Source of the DNA: Limibacter armeniacum
Lineage (GTDB): Bacteria > Bacteroidota > Bacteroidia > Cytophagales > Flammeovirgaceae
Assembly: GCF_036880985.1 (NCBI RefSeq)
Contig: NZ_JBAJNO010000001.1
Location: 310,001 to 374,000, forward strand
Direction of reading: 5' to 3'
Length of the DNA: 64,000 bases
The first letter of the stretch is position 1, and each line of letters opens with the position of its first letter. Positions 17,429 through 26,820 of this stretch are shown one piece after another. A model generated the notes under the pieces. It was not told the origin of the DNA and made no database searches. It saw only the letters and a list, made by a program, of their open reading frames with translations. Position numbers and translations under genes: made by a program.

Positions 17429-20400
17429 ATGTTTGATTCAAAACAAATCACACTCTTTGTGCTATTTGTATTGTGGCAGTTCCACGCAGCTGCACAATAT
17501 GGAGGAGGAAGTGGCACAAGCCAAAACCCTTACTTGATAAAAACGGCGAACCATCTTGTAACACTGAATACAACGCCTAGTGATTGGACTGGTAAATACT
17601 TCAAGCTGTCTAATGATATCAACATGGCGGGTAAGACATTTACACCAATAGGTAATGCTGCTCAGCTGTTTAATGGCACTTTTGACGGGAATCATAAGGT
17701 AATCACTAATCTTACGGTTACTGCAGGCACTTCAGCAGACGGAACGGGTTTATTTGGTACGTTCAAAGGATATGTCAACAACCTCGGAATTGAAAATATC
17801 AGTATCAATGCCTTCGGTATATCCAAGGTGGGAGGAATTGTAGGGTACATGACAGGTGGCACCGTAACAGACTGTTATACAAAAGGAGGAAGCATTGATG
17901 TAGGCAATGGTGGTTGGGCAGGCGGTATTGTGGGCGTTATGTGGAATGCCGATGTCTCGTATGTCAAAGACTGTTACAGTTCTGTCGCCATTACGGCAAG
18001 TTGGGGTTCGGGCGGAATTGTTGGTGCAACACGTGGACCAAATATCATCAAACGAGTAGTTTTTTATGGAACAATTACCAACAACCCTGCGATCACCACG
18101 GTTCAGAATGACCCTGCTGATAACAATAAAAATGGTATTGTTCCTACAAAGGCTTATTTCGCTGTTTCTACAGGCGCTTCTGATACAAATGCAACTTCAC
18201 TGAACACCACAAATTTGGCTGTTGAAGGCAGTTATTCAACCTTTGATTTCACCAATGACTGGATGATTCAACCTGAATTGGAATATGCGGTTTTGAAAGG
18301 ATTCCTACCTGACTTGAATTCCCAATTTTTCGACAATATAGAAAATCAACGGGTGGTCTCTGACCAAAACATAGAATGGAAGAATTTCGGTCCGGGTATG
18401 TCGGGTTATTGTGAGGAAGTCTGGTGCCACCCAACGGATAAAAATATTATGTTTTTAGGTCCGGATATGCATGTGACTTATGGCACTTGGGATGGAGGAG
18501 CAACCTGGCAAACCATTAAGGATAGTGATGGAAATGGTATGGACATGCGTCGTGTGCTGGACATAGAGTTTTCGTTGCAGAACCTGGATTATGCAGTGGC
18601 ATTGGATTGGGAAGGACAACTCTATGAATCAAATGATAGAGGAAAAACATGGAGTTTCTTGACAGATGTGGGAGGAAGGCATACTGAGTTGGCAATACAT
18701 CCCAACAATGACAATATCTGGTTTGTAGGAGCGGGAGACTTTTGGAATGTTAAAGACAATCACAAAACATTGGCTCAACCCCATGGAATTAAACATTCGA
18801 CTGCTGATTATGGCTATGTCTGGAAAACAACCAATAAGGGAACTTCGTGGACAAAAGTAGCAACCAATATTTCACCTGATTTGGATGTAGCCAAAATCCT
18901 GTTCAATCCACATAATCCAGATAGTATGGCAATGGCAACCAGTCATGGCATCTATGTAAGCAGCAATGGGGGAAATAACTGGGTAGCTGGAGGAAACGGA
19001 TTGCCCAATAACTTGCCTAGGGATATGACCTCTTTTTATAATTCGAACACACAAAAGTATAAGTTGTATGCAGTGGAACAGACGGTATATGAACCAAATG
19101 GAACTAGCATAATATCCAAAGGTGGGGTGTACAGAAGTGATGATGGGGGGCTAAACTGGATTAATATCACAGGTAATTTAGGGATTGATCTTTCAGTTAT
19201 CACTAACTACAATGTGAGGGATCGATATCATAAGACCGTTTCACATTGGTTGGGTATCTCTAAATCCACATCTACTAGTACCTATACCACCTATCCTAGT
19301 CAGGCACTTTCTGTCTATAATCGAATAGTGATTAACCCATACAACAGGAATGAAATTTATATCTCCCATAACAAGAAACACGATAAGGGTTTTGGACCTG
19401 GAGATGTGTGGAAAACTTTAGATGGAGGTAATACATGGACGGCCTGTGCCCGAAACGGTGCTTATTGGATAAATGAGACGGATAAAGCTTACTGGCAGGC
19501 AAAAGGGAATGATATCGGAACCAATATGGAGTTTGCCCATTTGCAGGACTATATGGATGAAGAAAGTGAAGGATCTGGAACCCGTATGATGGAAATCAAT
19601 GCCGGCGGAGAACTGATTATTGGCGTAGACCAGCAAACATTACGATCAACTGACAAGGGCGTAAGCTGGCAACAGATTGATGACGACGAAACGGCATTAG
19701 GTAGTAACAGGTGGATAGGACGTGGAGATAGTAACCTTCCAGGCAGGTTTATGCTTTTGGAGACCGGTGTTACCGGACGGAAACTGTTCTGTAGTGGGGA
19801 GCACGGACTATGGCAATCGGCAAGTTTGGGAAGTTATCCTGATCCGAATGCTATGGCTGTTGAACAGATAGAAGGACAGGTACATGACAATAGCGGTAAT
19901 GTTGCAGCACATTCTGTTTCGACAGTGGCAGTACATCCCAACAATCCCAACAAAATCTATATGCTCAGCTGGAGACAGGAGCATAGAGGGAAACTTCGTC
20001 GAACGACAGATGGTGGACAGACCTGGCAAAACATTGCCACCATTTTTGAAGCCAATAACAATGAATGGGAAGGATTGGCTCCTCAATATTCCTTAACTAT
20101 CGATCCTGTCACGCCTAACAATATGTACTTCTGTTCCATTTATAAAACTATTTCGGAAATAAGCGGAGGAACAAGCCCTGCATTGACCAAAGGAGCTTAT
20201 GGGGTGTACCGCTCATCGGACGGTGGATTCACTTGGAATGTTAGTACAACAGGATTTCCACAAAATGCCAGCGTTAGAAGAATCGCCATGCATCCTGATA
20301 ACCCTAGTGTTTTTTATGCTGCACTCAATCAGTTTGGAAACAATGACCCTGGAGGATTGTATATCTCTACTGATAAAACCGTGACTTGGAGTCAAGTAAT

Positions 20401-21118
20401 GATACCTTCAGAAATCAAGTCAGTAAACAATGTGTTTATAGACCGGAATACCAAATACCTCTACATTTCTTGCGGAGCAAGATCTGGTGCATTATATGAC
20501 GGAGGGGTGTGGAGAAGTAAGGATGATGGCGTCTCATGGGAGAAAATTTTTAGGGCGCCTTACGTATGGCAGACGGAAGTTTCACCAGCGAATCCAAATA
20601 TTATTGTTATTTCGGTGCCAGCCCAGACCCCTAATTATATAGACAATTTTAAAAATCCGGGTATATATCTTTCCCAAGATGGGGGTGTCAGCTGGGCAAA
20701 GATTAACAAAGGAATTGGTCAGCCCGATAAGATGGTGGATGCCAAGCCTGACCCTGAGGATGAAAACCTGCTTTGGTGTGCTGGATGGGGAAGCGGATGG
20801 TTCAAGACTGCTATTCAGAATTTAGGTGGTGCCTCAAGCCGAATTGCGGGCAGTCAGGATTTGGTGCTGAATAAAGAAGTTGATCTGGTCAATAAAGTAC
20901 AGCTATATCCTAATCCAATAACTGATGGTAATTTGAAAGTGGTGGGACTTGAGCCTGATGCTCACTATACCATTCTCAATATCAATGGACAAGTTGTGGC
21001 ATCTGGTACAATTACCGCATCGCAAATAGAAGTGAATCAACTTATTTCAGGATTCTATATTATTCATATATCAGATAGTCAAAAATCTATTTCTCAAAAG
21101 GTATTAATTAAGAAGTAA
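17429..21118 (+). CDS. GLUG + Asp-box double propeller + T9SS tail protein, copy 1
   Basis: This 1229-residue protein is exported by T9SS. Order: signal peptide 1-23; a GLUG-repeat region about 24-285 with glycine-rich GGIVG motifs; the Asp-box double propeller from about residue 313 (NFGPGMSGYCEE) to 1130; and a T9SS type A sorting domain from 1155 (LYPNPITDGN) ending in KVLIKK. Copy 2 at 21362 has exactly the same length and order. The core is homologous to the 860-residue protein at 11496, including WCHPTDK, GPDMHVTYGTWDGG and SWRQEHRGKLRRTTDGG. It is probably released or bound at the cell surface and acts on the polymer before import. No catalytic family can be named with confidence. Transcribed alone and ended by the hairpin at 21146. 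Confidence 0.85.
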   Translation: MFDSKQITLFVLFVLWQFHAAAQYGGGSGTSQNPYLIKTANHLVTLNTTPSDWTGKYFKLSNDINMAGKTFTPIGNAAQLFNGTFDGNHKVITNLTVTAGTSADGTGLFGTFKGYVNNLGIENISINAFGISKVGGIVGYMTGGTVTDCYTKGGSIDVGNGGWAGGIVGVMWNADVSYVKDCYSSVAITASWGSGGIVGATRGPNIIKRVVFYGTITNNPAITTVQNDPADNNKNGIVPTKAYFAVSTGASDTNATSLNTTNLAVEGSYSTFDFTNDWMIQPELEYAVLKGFLPDLNSQFFDNIENQRVVSDQNIEWKNFGPGMSGYCEEVWCHPTDKNIMFLGPDMHVTYGTWDGGATWQTIKDSDGNGMDMRRVLDIEFSLQNLDYAVALDWEGQLYESNDRGKTWSFLTDVGGRHTELAIHPNNDNIWFVGAGDFWNVKDNHKTLAQPHGIKHSTADYGYVWKTTNKGTSWTKVATNISPDLDVAKILFNPHNPDSMAMATSHGIYVSSNGGNNWVAGGNGLPNNLPRDMTSFYNSNTQKYKLYAVEQTVYEPNGTSIISKGGVYRSDDGGLNWINITGNLGIDLSVITNYNVRDRYHKTVSHWLGISKSTSTSTYTTYPSQALSVYNRIVINPYNRNEIYISHNKKHDKGFGPGDVWKTLDGGNTWTACARNGAYWINETDKAYWQAKGNDIGTNMEFAHLQDYMDEESEGSGTRMMEINAGGELIIGVDQQTLRSTDKGVSWQQIDDDETALGSNRWIGRGDSNLPGRFMLLETGVTGRKLFCSGEHGLWQSASLGSYPDPNAMAVEQIEGQVHDNSGNVAAHSVSTVAVHPNNPNKIYMLSWRQEHRGKLRRTTDGGQTWQNIATIFEANNNEWEGLAPQYSLTIDPVTPNNMYFCSIYKTISEISGGTSPALTKGAYGVYRSSDGGFTWNVSTTGFPQNASVRRIAMHPDNPSVFYAALNQFGNNDPGGLYISTDKTVTWSQVMIPSEIKSVNNVFIDRNTKYLYISCGARSGALYDGGVWRSKDDGVSWEKIFRAPYVWQTEVSPANPNIIVISVPAQTPNYIDNFKNPGIYLSQDGGVSWAKINKGIGQPDKMVDAKPDPEDENLLWCAGWGSGWFKTAIQNLGGASSRIAGSQDLVLNKEVDLVNKVQLYPNPITDGNLKVVGLEPDAHYTILNINGQVVASGTITASQIEVNQLISGFYIIHISDSQKSISQKVLIKK

Positions 21119-21145
21119 CAGGAACTTCTAGTCTGATATTTTAAG

Positions 21146-21177
21146 ACCCTCTTTTATAGCAACCTATAAAAGAGGGT
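21146..21177 (+). terminator. Intrinsic terminator after propeller copy 1
   Basis: A perfect 13-bp stem (21146-21158 with 21165-21177) with a 6-nt GCAACC loop is followed by TTTGTCTTTT. Confidence 0.85.
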
Positions 21178-21361
21178 TTGTCTTTTAGTGTTTACATGCA
21201 TGAATACAGTACTTAAAAGGGTAGTAATTATTAAAAATAGAGGGGTGGTATTTTAGCTTTAATTTATAACCGTAAAATCAACACCTTTTTGTCAGGTAAA
21301 GCTTTGGTAGAAGTTAGTATTACACTGAAAATGAATGTCTCATACTTCTACTAATAACTTT

Positions 21362-24300
21362 ATGCAAAAGAGAATTACCTTCTTGCTTCTGCTCATATTG
21401 GTACAGCTGAAAGCTGTAGCACAATACGGAGGAGGCGATGGGTCAGGTGCAAACCCGTACCTGATCACCGAACCAGAACATCTGGTGGCGCTGAGTAACA
21501 CATCTGCTGACTGGTCTGGCAAATATTTTAGGCTGATGAATGACCTCGATATGACGGGTCACACATTGCTCCCAATTGGTACTATCAGCACGCTTTTTAC
21601 AGGTGTTTTTGATGGTAACAATAAGGTAATCAATAACTTGGCAGTGACAGCAAGAGCAGCCAATGATGGTGTGGGGCTTTTCGGATCGTTCAAAGGCACT
21701 GTCAATAACCTTGGCATTGAGAATATCAATATCACTGTGCCTGGTATTCCGAGAGTAGGTGGATTTGCTGGTTACATGGCCGGTGGCGCAATCACAAGTT
21801 GCTATACCAAAGGAGGTTCGATTGATGTAGGAGCAGCTGGTTGGGCTGGAGGTATTGTAGGCGTTATTTGGAATGCGGAAACCTCTTTCGTACAAGACTG
21901 TTTCAGTTCCGTGGATATCAATGCTTCTTGGGGATCAGGTGGTATTGTAGGAACAACAAGAGGACCGAACATTATTGATCGGGTTGTTTTTTATGGTACC
22001 ATTACTAACGGTAACCCTGCTATTGTAACGGTACTGAATGACCCTAATAACAACGCTAAAAACGGAATACCACCCACCAATGCCTATTATGCTTTGGCGA
22101 CAGGTGCTTCGGATGAGTATGCAACAGGATTGGATGAAGCAGCCTTGGCAGAAGCGAGCAGTTACGCCACTTTTGATTTTGGATTAAAATGGGTAATGGA
22201 ACCAACATTGGGTTATGCCATCCTGAAAAACCATTTGTTGGGTGAAATAACCAGGTTTTTTGATACCATTGAGAGGGAAAGAATGGAATCTGATCCAAGT
22301 GTAGCATGGAAAAACTTTGGTCCAGGAATGTCAGGCTATTGTGAAGAAATCTGGTGTCACCCGACAGATAAGGATGTAATGTTCTTGGGACCGGATATGC
22401 ATGTCACTTATGGCACATGGGATGGAGGCGCAACTTGGCAAACCGTTAAGGACAGTGACGGTAACGGTTTGGATATGCGCCGTGTATTGGATATTGAATT
22501 TTCATTGCAGGATTTGGACTATGCCGTGGCATTGGATTGGGAAGGTCAATTGTATGAATCGCACGACAGGGGCAGATCATGGTCATACCTGATGGATGTA
22601 GGAGGCAGACATGCTGAATTGGCGATTCACCCCACCAATGACAACATTTGGTTTGTAGGAGCCGGTGATTTCTGGAATGTCAAATTCAACCATAAGACAT
22701 TGGCACAACCACATGGTATCAAGCACCCGACAGGTGATTATGGTTACGTATGGAAAACAACGGACAAAGGAGCCACATGGACAAAAGTAGCCACTAATAT
22801 TTCTCCTGATTTGGATGTGGCGAAAATTATCTTTGATCCTAACAATCCAGACAATATGGCTATGGCAACCAGTCACGGTATGTTCGTTAGCTCCGATGGA
22901 GGAGAAAATTGGACAACTGGGGGTAATGGGCTTCCAAATAATTTGCCACGCGACCTGACTTCTTTTTATAATGAAAAGAACAAGAAGTTTATCCTGTACA
23001 CAGTTGATCAGACAGTTTATGAGCCAAATGGCGCTGGCATTATCTCCAAAGGTGGGGTATTCAGAAGTGAAGATGGCGGTCAGAACTGGACCAGTATCAC
23101 AGGAAATCTAGGCATTGACCTGACCGTGATTGCGGATTACTTTGTAAGGGATGGTTATCAGAGAGCGGTATCACATTGGTTGGGTATGTCCAAGTCAGCA
23201 TTCAAAAGTACTTATTCTGAATTTCCATCACAGGCGCTGTCGGTCTATAACCGAATCATGGTCAATCCGAAAAACAGCAATGAGATCTATATCTCCCATA
23301 ACAAGAAACACGATAGGGGTTTCGGACCGGGAGAGGTTTGGAAAACAACGGATGGAGGAGAGACTTGGACGGCATGTGCCCGAAATGGTGCTTACTGGCT
23401 TGCTGAAAAAGACAAAGCCTATTGGGAATCAAAAGGTAATCCTACAGGAACAAATATGCAGTTTTCGCATATGCAAGTCTACATGGATAATCAGAATGAG
23501 CTTTCAGGTACTCGTATCATGGCGGTCAATGCAGCAGGTGAGTTAATTATTGGGGTAGATCAGCAAACATTCCATTCAACAGATAAGGGAGAAAGCTGGC
23601 AGCAGATTGATGATGATGAAACTGCACCCGGTAGCAATGCATGGGTTGGAAGAGGCAATAGCAACTTACCAGGTAGGTTTATGCTATTGGAAACAGGTAT
23701 TTCAGGTCGTAAGCTGTTCTGTAGCGGAGAGCACGGTTTGTGGCAATCAGCTGAACTAGGAAGCTATTCTGACCAAGGAGCAATGGCAGTAAAACAGATT
23801 GAAGGACAGGTACATGACCATAGTGGAAACCATGCAGCACACTCGGTGTCTACTGTTGCTGTACATCCTAATGACCCTAATACAATTTATATATTAAGCT
23901 GGAGACAGGAGCACAGAGGCAAACTTCGCCGGACAACAGATGGCGGACAGACTTGGGAAAATATTGCGACCATTTTTGAGGCTGCAAACAATAGCTGGGA
24001 AAATCTGGCACCTCAGAACTCTCTGACCATTGACCCTGAAAATCCTGAGAACATGTACTTCTGTTCCACTTACAGAACCATTTCAGAGGTAAGTGGTGGC
24101 ACTAGTCAGCCATTGACCAAAGGTGAGTATGGTGTATACCGTTCATCAGACGGTGGTTATACTTGGCAGGTAAGCACGACAGGAATGCCGGAGAAAGCAA
24201 GTGTAAGACGAATAGCCATGCATCCTGATGATCCAAGTGTATTTTATGCAGCACTGAATCAGTTTGGTAACAATGATCCGGGAGGTTTGTATATCTCTAC

Positions 24301-25051
24301 AGATAAAACGGTTACCTGGAGTCAGGTTACGATTCCTTCTGAGATCAAATCTGTCAATAATGTATTTATAGACCGTAATACCAAGCATATCTATATTTCC
24401 TGTGGCTCAAGGGCGGGAGCGTCTTTTGCTGGAGGTGTATGGAGAAGTAGAGATAATGGCATTTCATGGGAAAAAATATTCAAGGCACCATACGTATGGC
24501 AAACGGAGGTTTCACCTGTCAATCCGGATATTATAGTGCTATCAGTACCAGCTCAAGTCCCTACAATGGTCGATAACTTCAAGAACCCAGGTATTTATCT
24601 GTCTCAGGATGGTGGTGAAAGCTGGATAAAAGTCAATAATGGATTAGGGCAGCCCGACAAGATAGTGGATGTAAAGCCTGATCCAGAAGATGAAAAAGTG
24701 CTTTGTTGTGCCGGATGGGGCAGTGGCTGGTTCAGAGCTGAAATCACAACTGATGATACTGGTTCAACAGATCCTGATTGGGATAAAAAAGATATTTTAG
24801 GGATTAAGCCTAATAATAAAAAGACGGGTGTTCTATTGTATCCAAATCCTGTAACAGAAGGTTATATCAATGTTTCGGGAGTTACTCCGGATGCTAGTTT
24901 TAGAATTTATAGCATACATGGAGAACCAGTGATATCAGGCAATATTACACAACCTCAAATAGATGTTTCAGCCCTCCATGGTGGTGTTTATATCATCAAT
25001 ATTATTGATGGTGAATATATGACCAGAAAGACCATTCTGATTAAAGAATAG
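21362..25051 (+). CDS. GLUG + Asp-box double propeller + T9SS tail protein, copy 2
   Basis: The start at 21362 gives the signal peptide MQKRITFLLLLILVQLKAVAQ and a protein of 1229 residues, exactly the length of copy 1; the ATG nine codons upstream adds a polar leader and is less likely. GLUG region about 22-285, propeller core from about 313, T9SS tail from about 1155 (LLYPNPVTEGY) ending TILIKE. Identity with copy 1 is high in the propeller core and lower in the linker (about 1125-1150) and tail, as expected for an older tandem duplication. One visible difference near the end is CCAGWGSGWF here against WCAGWGSGWF in copy 1. Function unassigned, as for copy 1; surface location inferred. Confidence 0.85.
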   Translation: MQKRITFLLLLILVQLKAVAQYGGGDGSGANPYLITEPEHLVALSNTSADWSGKYFRLMNDLDMTGHTLLPIGTISTLFTGVFDGNNKVINNLAVTARAANDGVGLFGSFKGTVNNLGIENINITVPGIPRVGGFAGYMAGGAITSCYTKGGSIDVGAAGWAGGIVGVIWNAETSFVQDCFSSVDINASWGSGGIVGTTRGPNIIDRVVFYGTITNGNPAIVTVLNDPNNNAKNGIPPTNAYYALATGASDEYATGLDEAALAEASSYATFDFGLKWVMEPTLGYAILKNHLLGEITRFFDTIERERMESDPSVAWKNFGPGMSGYCEEIWCHPTDKDVMFLGPDMHVTYGTWDGGATWQTVKDSDGNGLDMRRVLDIEFSLQDLDYAVALDWEGQLYESHDRGRSWSYLMDVGGRHAELAIHPTNDNIWFVGAGDFWNVKFNHKTLAQPHGIKHPTGDYGYVWKTTDKGATWTKVATNISPDLDVAKIIFDPNNPDNMAMATSHGMFVSSDGGENWTTGGNGLPNNLPRDLTSFYNEKNKKFILYTVDQTVYEPNGAGIISKGGVFRSEDGGQNWTSITGNLGIDLTVIADYFVRDGYQRAVSHWLGMSKSAFKSTYSEFPSQALSVYNRIMVNPKNSNEIYISHNKKHDRGFGPGEVWKTTDGGETWTACARNGAYWLAEKDKAYWESKGNPTGTNMQFSHMQVYMDNQNELSGTRIMAVNAAGELIIGVDQQTFHSTDKGESWQQIDDDETAPGSNAWVGRGNSNLPGRFMLLETGISGRKLFCSGEHGLWQSAELGSYSDQGAMAVKQIEGQVHDHSGNHAAHSVSTVAVHPNDPNTIYILSWRQEHRGKLRRTTDGGQTWENIATIFEAANNSWENLAPQNSLTIDPENPENMYFCSTYRTISEVSGGTSQPLTKGEYGVYRSSDGGYTWQVSTTGMPEKASVRRIAMHPDDPSVFYAALNQFGNNDPGGLYISTDKTVTWSQVTIPSEIKSVNNVFIDRNTKHIYISCGSRAGASFAGGVWRSRDNGISWEKIFKAPYVWQTEVSPVNPDIIVLSVPAQVPTMVDNFKNPGIYLSQDGGESWIKVNNGLGQPDKIVDVKPDPEDEKVLCCAGWGSGWFRAEITTDDTGSTDPDWDKKDILGIKPNNKKTGVLLYPNPVTEGYINVSGVTPDASFRIYSIHGEPVISGNITQPQIDVSALHGGVYIINIIDGEYMTRKTILIKE

Positions 25052-25086
25052 GTTTCCATAGGGTACTTTTATTTACCTAAAAAGAG

Positions 25087-25120
25087 GGTGTAAAATGGAT
25101 ATGACCATTCATTTTACACC
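25087..25120 (+). terminator. Intrinsic terminator after propeller copy 2
   Basis: An 11-bp perfect stem (GGTGTAAAATG, 25087-25097, with 25110-25120) has a 12-nt loop and is followed by TTTCACTATT. The T-run is short, so efficiency is uncertain. Confidence 0.6.
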
Positions 25121-25277
25121 TTTCACTATTGGATACTTGACAATGGATATCTTTTTTTAACATTATCATCTCTTTCGATCATCTGTTTTACAGATTAGAA
25201 TATTCTTTTAGTCATTTTAAATCAATGACCTTATTGCTAGCACTATCTTCCATATTTCTCAGTCTTTTAAATTTACT

Positions 25278-26756
25278 ATGTGCAAGTTTATTCACTTATC
25301 ATTTCTCGTTGCAGTTTTTGTATTGTTGATACCAGTTGTATGCATGGAAAATTGTATAGCTCAGTCAGAACTTTCTCTGGATGAAATTATCATGCTTGCT
25401 CGTGATAACTCATTGTCTGCTCAACAGGCAGAAAACAGGAAAGACAATAGGCTAGGAAACTACATGAAGTTTAAATCCAATTTTTATCCTCAGCTTTCAC
25501 TCAATGGAGCACTGCCTGACTTTAGTAGATCTATAGACCCTGTTACACAGCCAGATGGAACCCAGAAATTTATAGCTCGTAAATATGCTAATTCCTTTCT
25601 AAGACTAAGTCTTAACCAAACCATTGCTGCAACAGGAGGTCAAATTTATTTGGAATCCAGAATCAATAGGATTGATAACATGTCTGATGAAACAAATGGG
25701 GGAACTACTTCTTATTCGGGACAGCCGTTGAGTATTGGGTTTAACCAGCCTATATTCACTTATAACTGGCTGAAATGGAGTAAGAAAATAGAACCTATTC
25801 GTCTGGAGGAAGCCAAGAAGTCTTATTATGAAGAAATGGAGTGGGTAGCTTGGAAAGCAACCGATCTTTACTTCAATCTGATGATTCAACAAATCAACTA
25901 CCGAATTGCAGATAAAAACCTTAAAAACAGTCAGAATATTAGAGATAAGAAGGCGAAAAAACAACGGCTTTCTGAGAGTGACCAGCTTCAGATGGAACTC
26001 AATATAATGAAAGCACAACGAGATGTGGCCTCAGCCAGACTGAATGCGGATAATGCCATGCTAAACCTGAAAACATTTATAGGACTGCCTGAATCTGAAG
26101 ATGATTTTAAACTATCAATCCCAGAATCGATTCCTGAGTTTGAAATCAATTCTGGTCAAGCAGTTAAGTATGCTAAGCGGAATAGACAACGGTTTTTGAG
26201 TTTTAAGCGCCGTAAGATTGAAGCGGAAAGAGATGTGGCAAAAGCAAAAGCTGAGAGCAACTTGGATCTTTACTTATCGGCTAGCTTTGGACTTACACAA
26301 CAGTCGGATTATCTTGAAGGTATATATCAGGATCCACAAGATCAGCAGCGATTAAAACTAGGGTTTAAGATTCCAGTAGCTGATTTTGGAAGAAGAAAAG
26401 CCAATCTTCAGACCGCAATTGCTAATCAAAAATTGGTAGAGAGTAGTGTGGAGCAGGATCGAATAAAGTTTGAGCAGGAAATTGTAGTGCTAGTCAGTCA
26501 GTTTCCAGTGTTGATTAGTAAGGTTAAGATTACTAAAAAAGCCAATGAGATAGCTTCTAAAAGGTTTCGAATTGCTAAATGGCAGTATGTAAACCAAAAA
26601 ATTTCCTCTACAGATTACGATATGGCCTTACAGGAAAAAGATATGGCCACAAGAGAGTATGTCAAGGCACTAAAAGGTTATTGGATGGCCTACTATGACC
26701 TTCGTATGAAAACCCTGTATGATTTTGAAGCCAATAGGGATATGACCAGTCTGTAA
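25278..26756 (+). CDS. TolC-family outer-membrane efflux protein
   Basis: This 492-residue protein has a signal peptide ending ENCIAQ. Two long helical halves with alternating strand segments, the LSLDEIIMLARDNSLSAQQAENR opening repeat (residues about 32-54) and a second repeat with VEQDRIKFEQEI, fit the OEP/TolC fold. TolC proteins form the outer-membrane duct of tripartite exporters. No membrane-fusion protein or inner-membrane pump is next to it, so it must work with partners elsewhere. By eye it is more AT-rich than the neighbouring glycosidase genes. It converges on the GH16 gene at 26821 and shares a terminator with it. A role in the galactan pathway is not indicated by anything other than position. 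Confidence 0.85.
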   Translation: MCKFIHLSFLVAVFVLLIPVVCMENCIAQSELSLDEIIMLARDNSLSAQQAENRKDNRLGNYMKFKSNFYPQLSLNGALPDFSRSIDPVTQPDGTQKFIARKYANSFLRLSLNQTIAATGGQIYLESRINRIDNMSDETNGGTTSYSGQPLSIGFNQPIFTYNWLKWSKKIEPIRLEEAKKSYYEEMEWVAWKATDLYFNLMIQQINYRIADKNLKNSQNIRDKKAKKQRLSESDQLQMELNIMKAQRDVASARLNADNAMLNLKTFIGLPESEDDFKLSIPESIPEFEINSGQAVKYAKRNRQRFLSFKRRKIEAERDVAKAKAESNLDLYLSASFGLTQQSDYLEGIYQDPQDQQRLKLGFKIPVADFGRRKANLQTAIANQKLVESSVEQDRIKFEQEIVVLVSQFPVLISKVKITKKANEIASKRFRIAKWQYVNQKISSTDYDMALQEKDMATREYVKALKGYWMAYYDLRMKTLYDFEANRDMTSL

Positions 26757-26782
26757 TTTATACTTCCTATAAAATAACAATG

Positions 26783-26815
26783 AAAGGCAGCCTCCAATCG
26801 ATGGAAGCTGCCTTT
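26783..26815. terminator. Bidirectional terminator, TolC / GH16 lipoprotein
   Basis: A 9-bp stem (AAAGGCAGC, 26783-26791, with 26807-26815) is extended by 4 further pairs after one mismatch, with a 5-nt loop. It sits only 5 bp from the stop codon of the minus-strand GH16 gene. Confidence 0.65.
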
Positions 26816-26820
26816 AGGAC

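Noticed and set aside
12000-25000. Possible CRISPR or short tandem repeat array
   Set aside because: Repeated DNA words are parts of Asp-box codons or paralogous gene copies; there are no regular repeat-spacer units.
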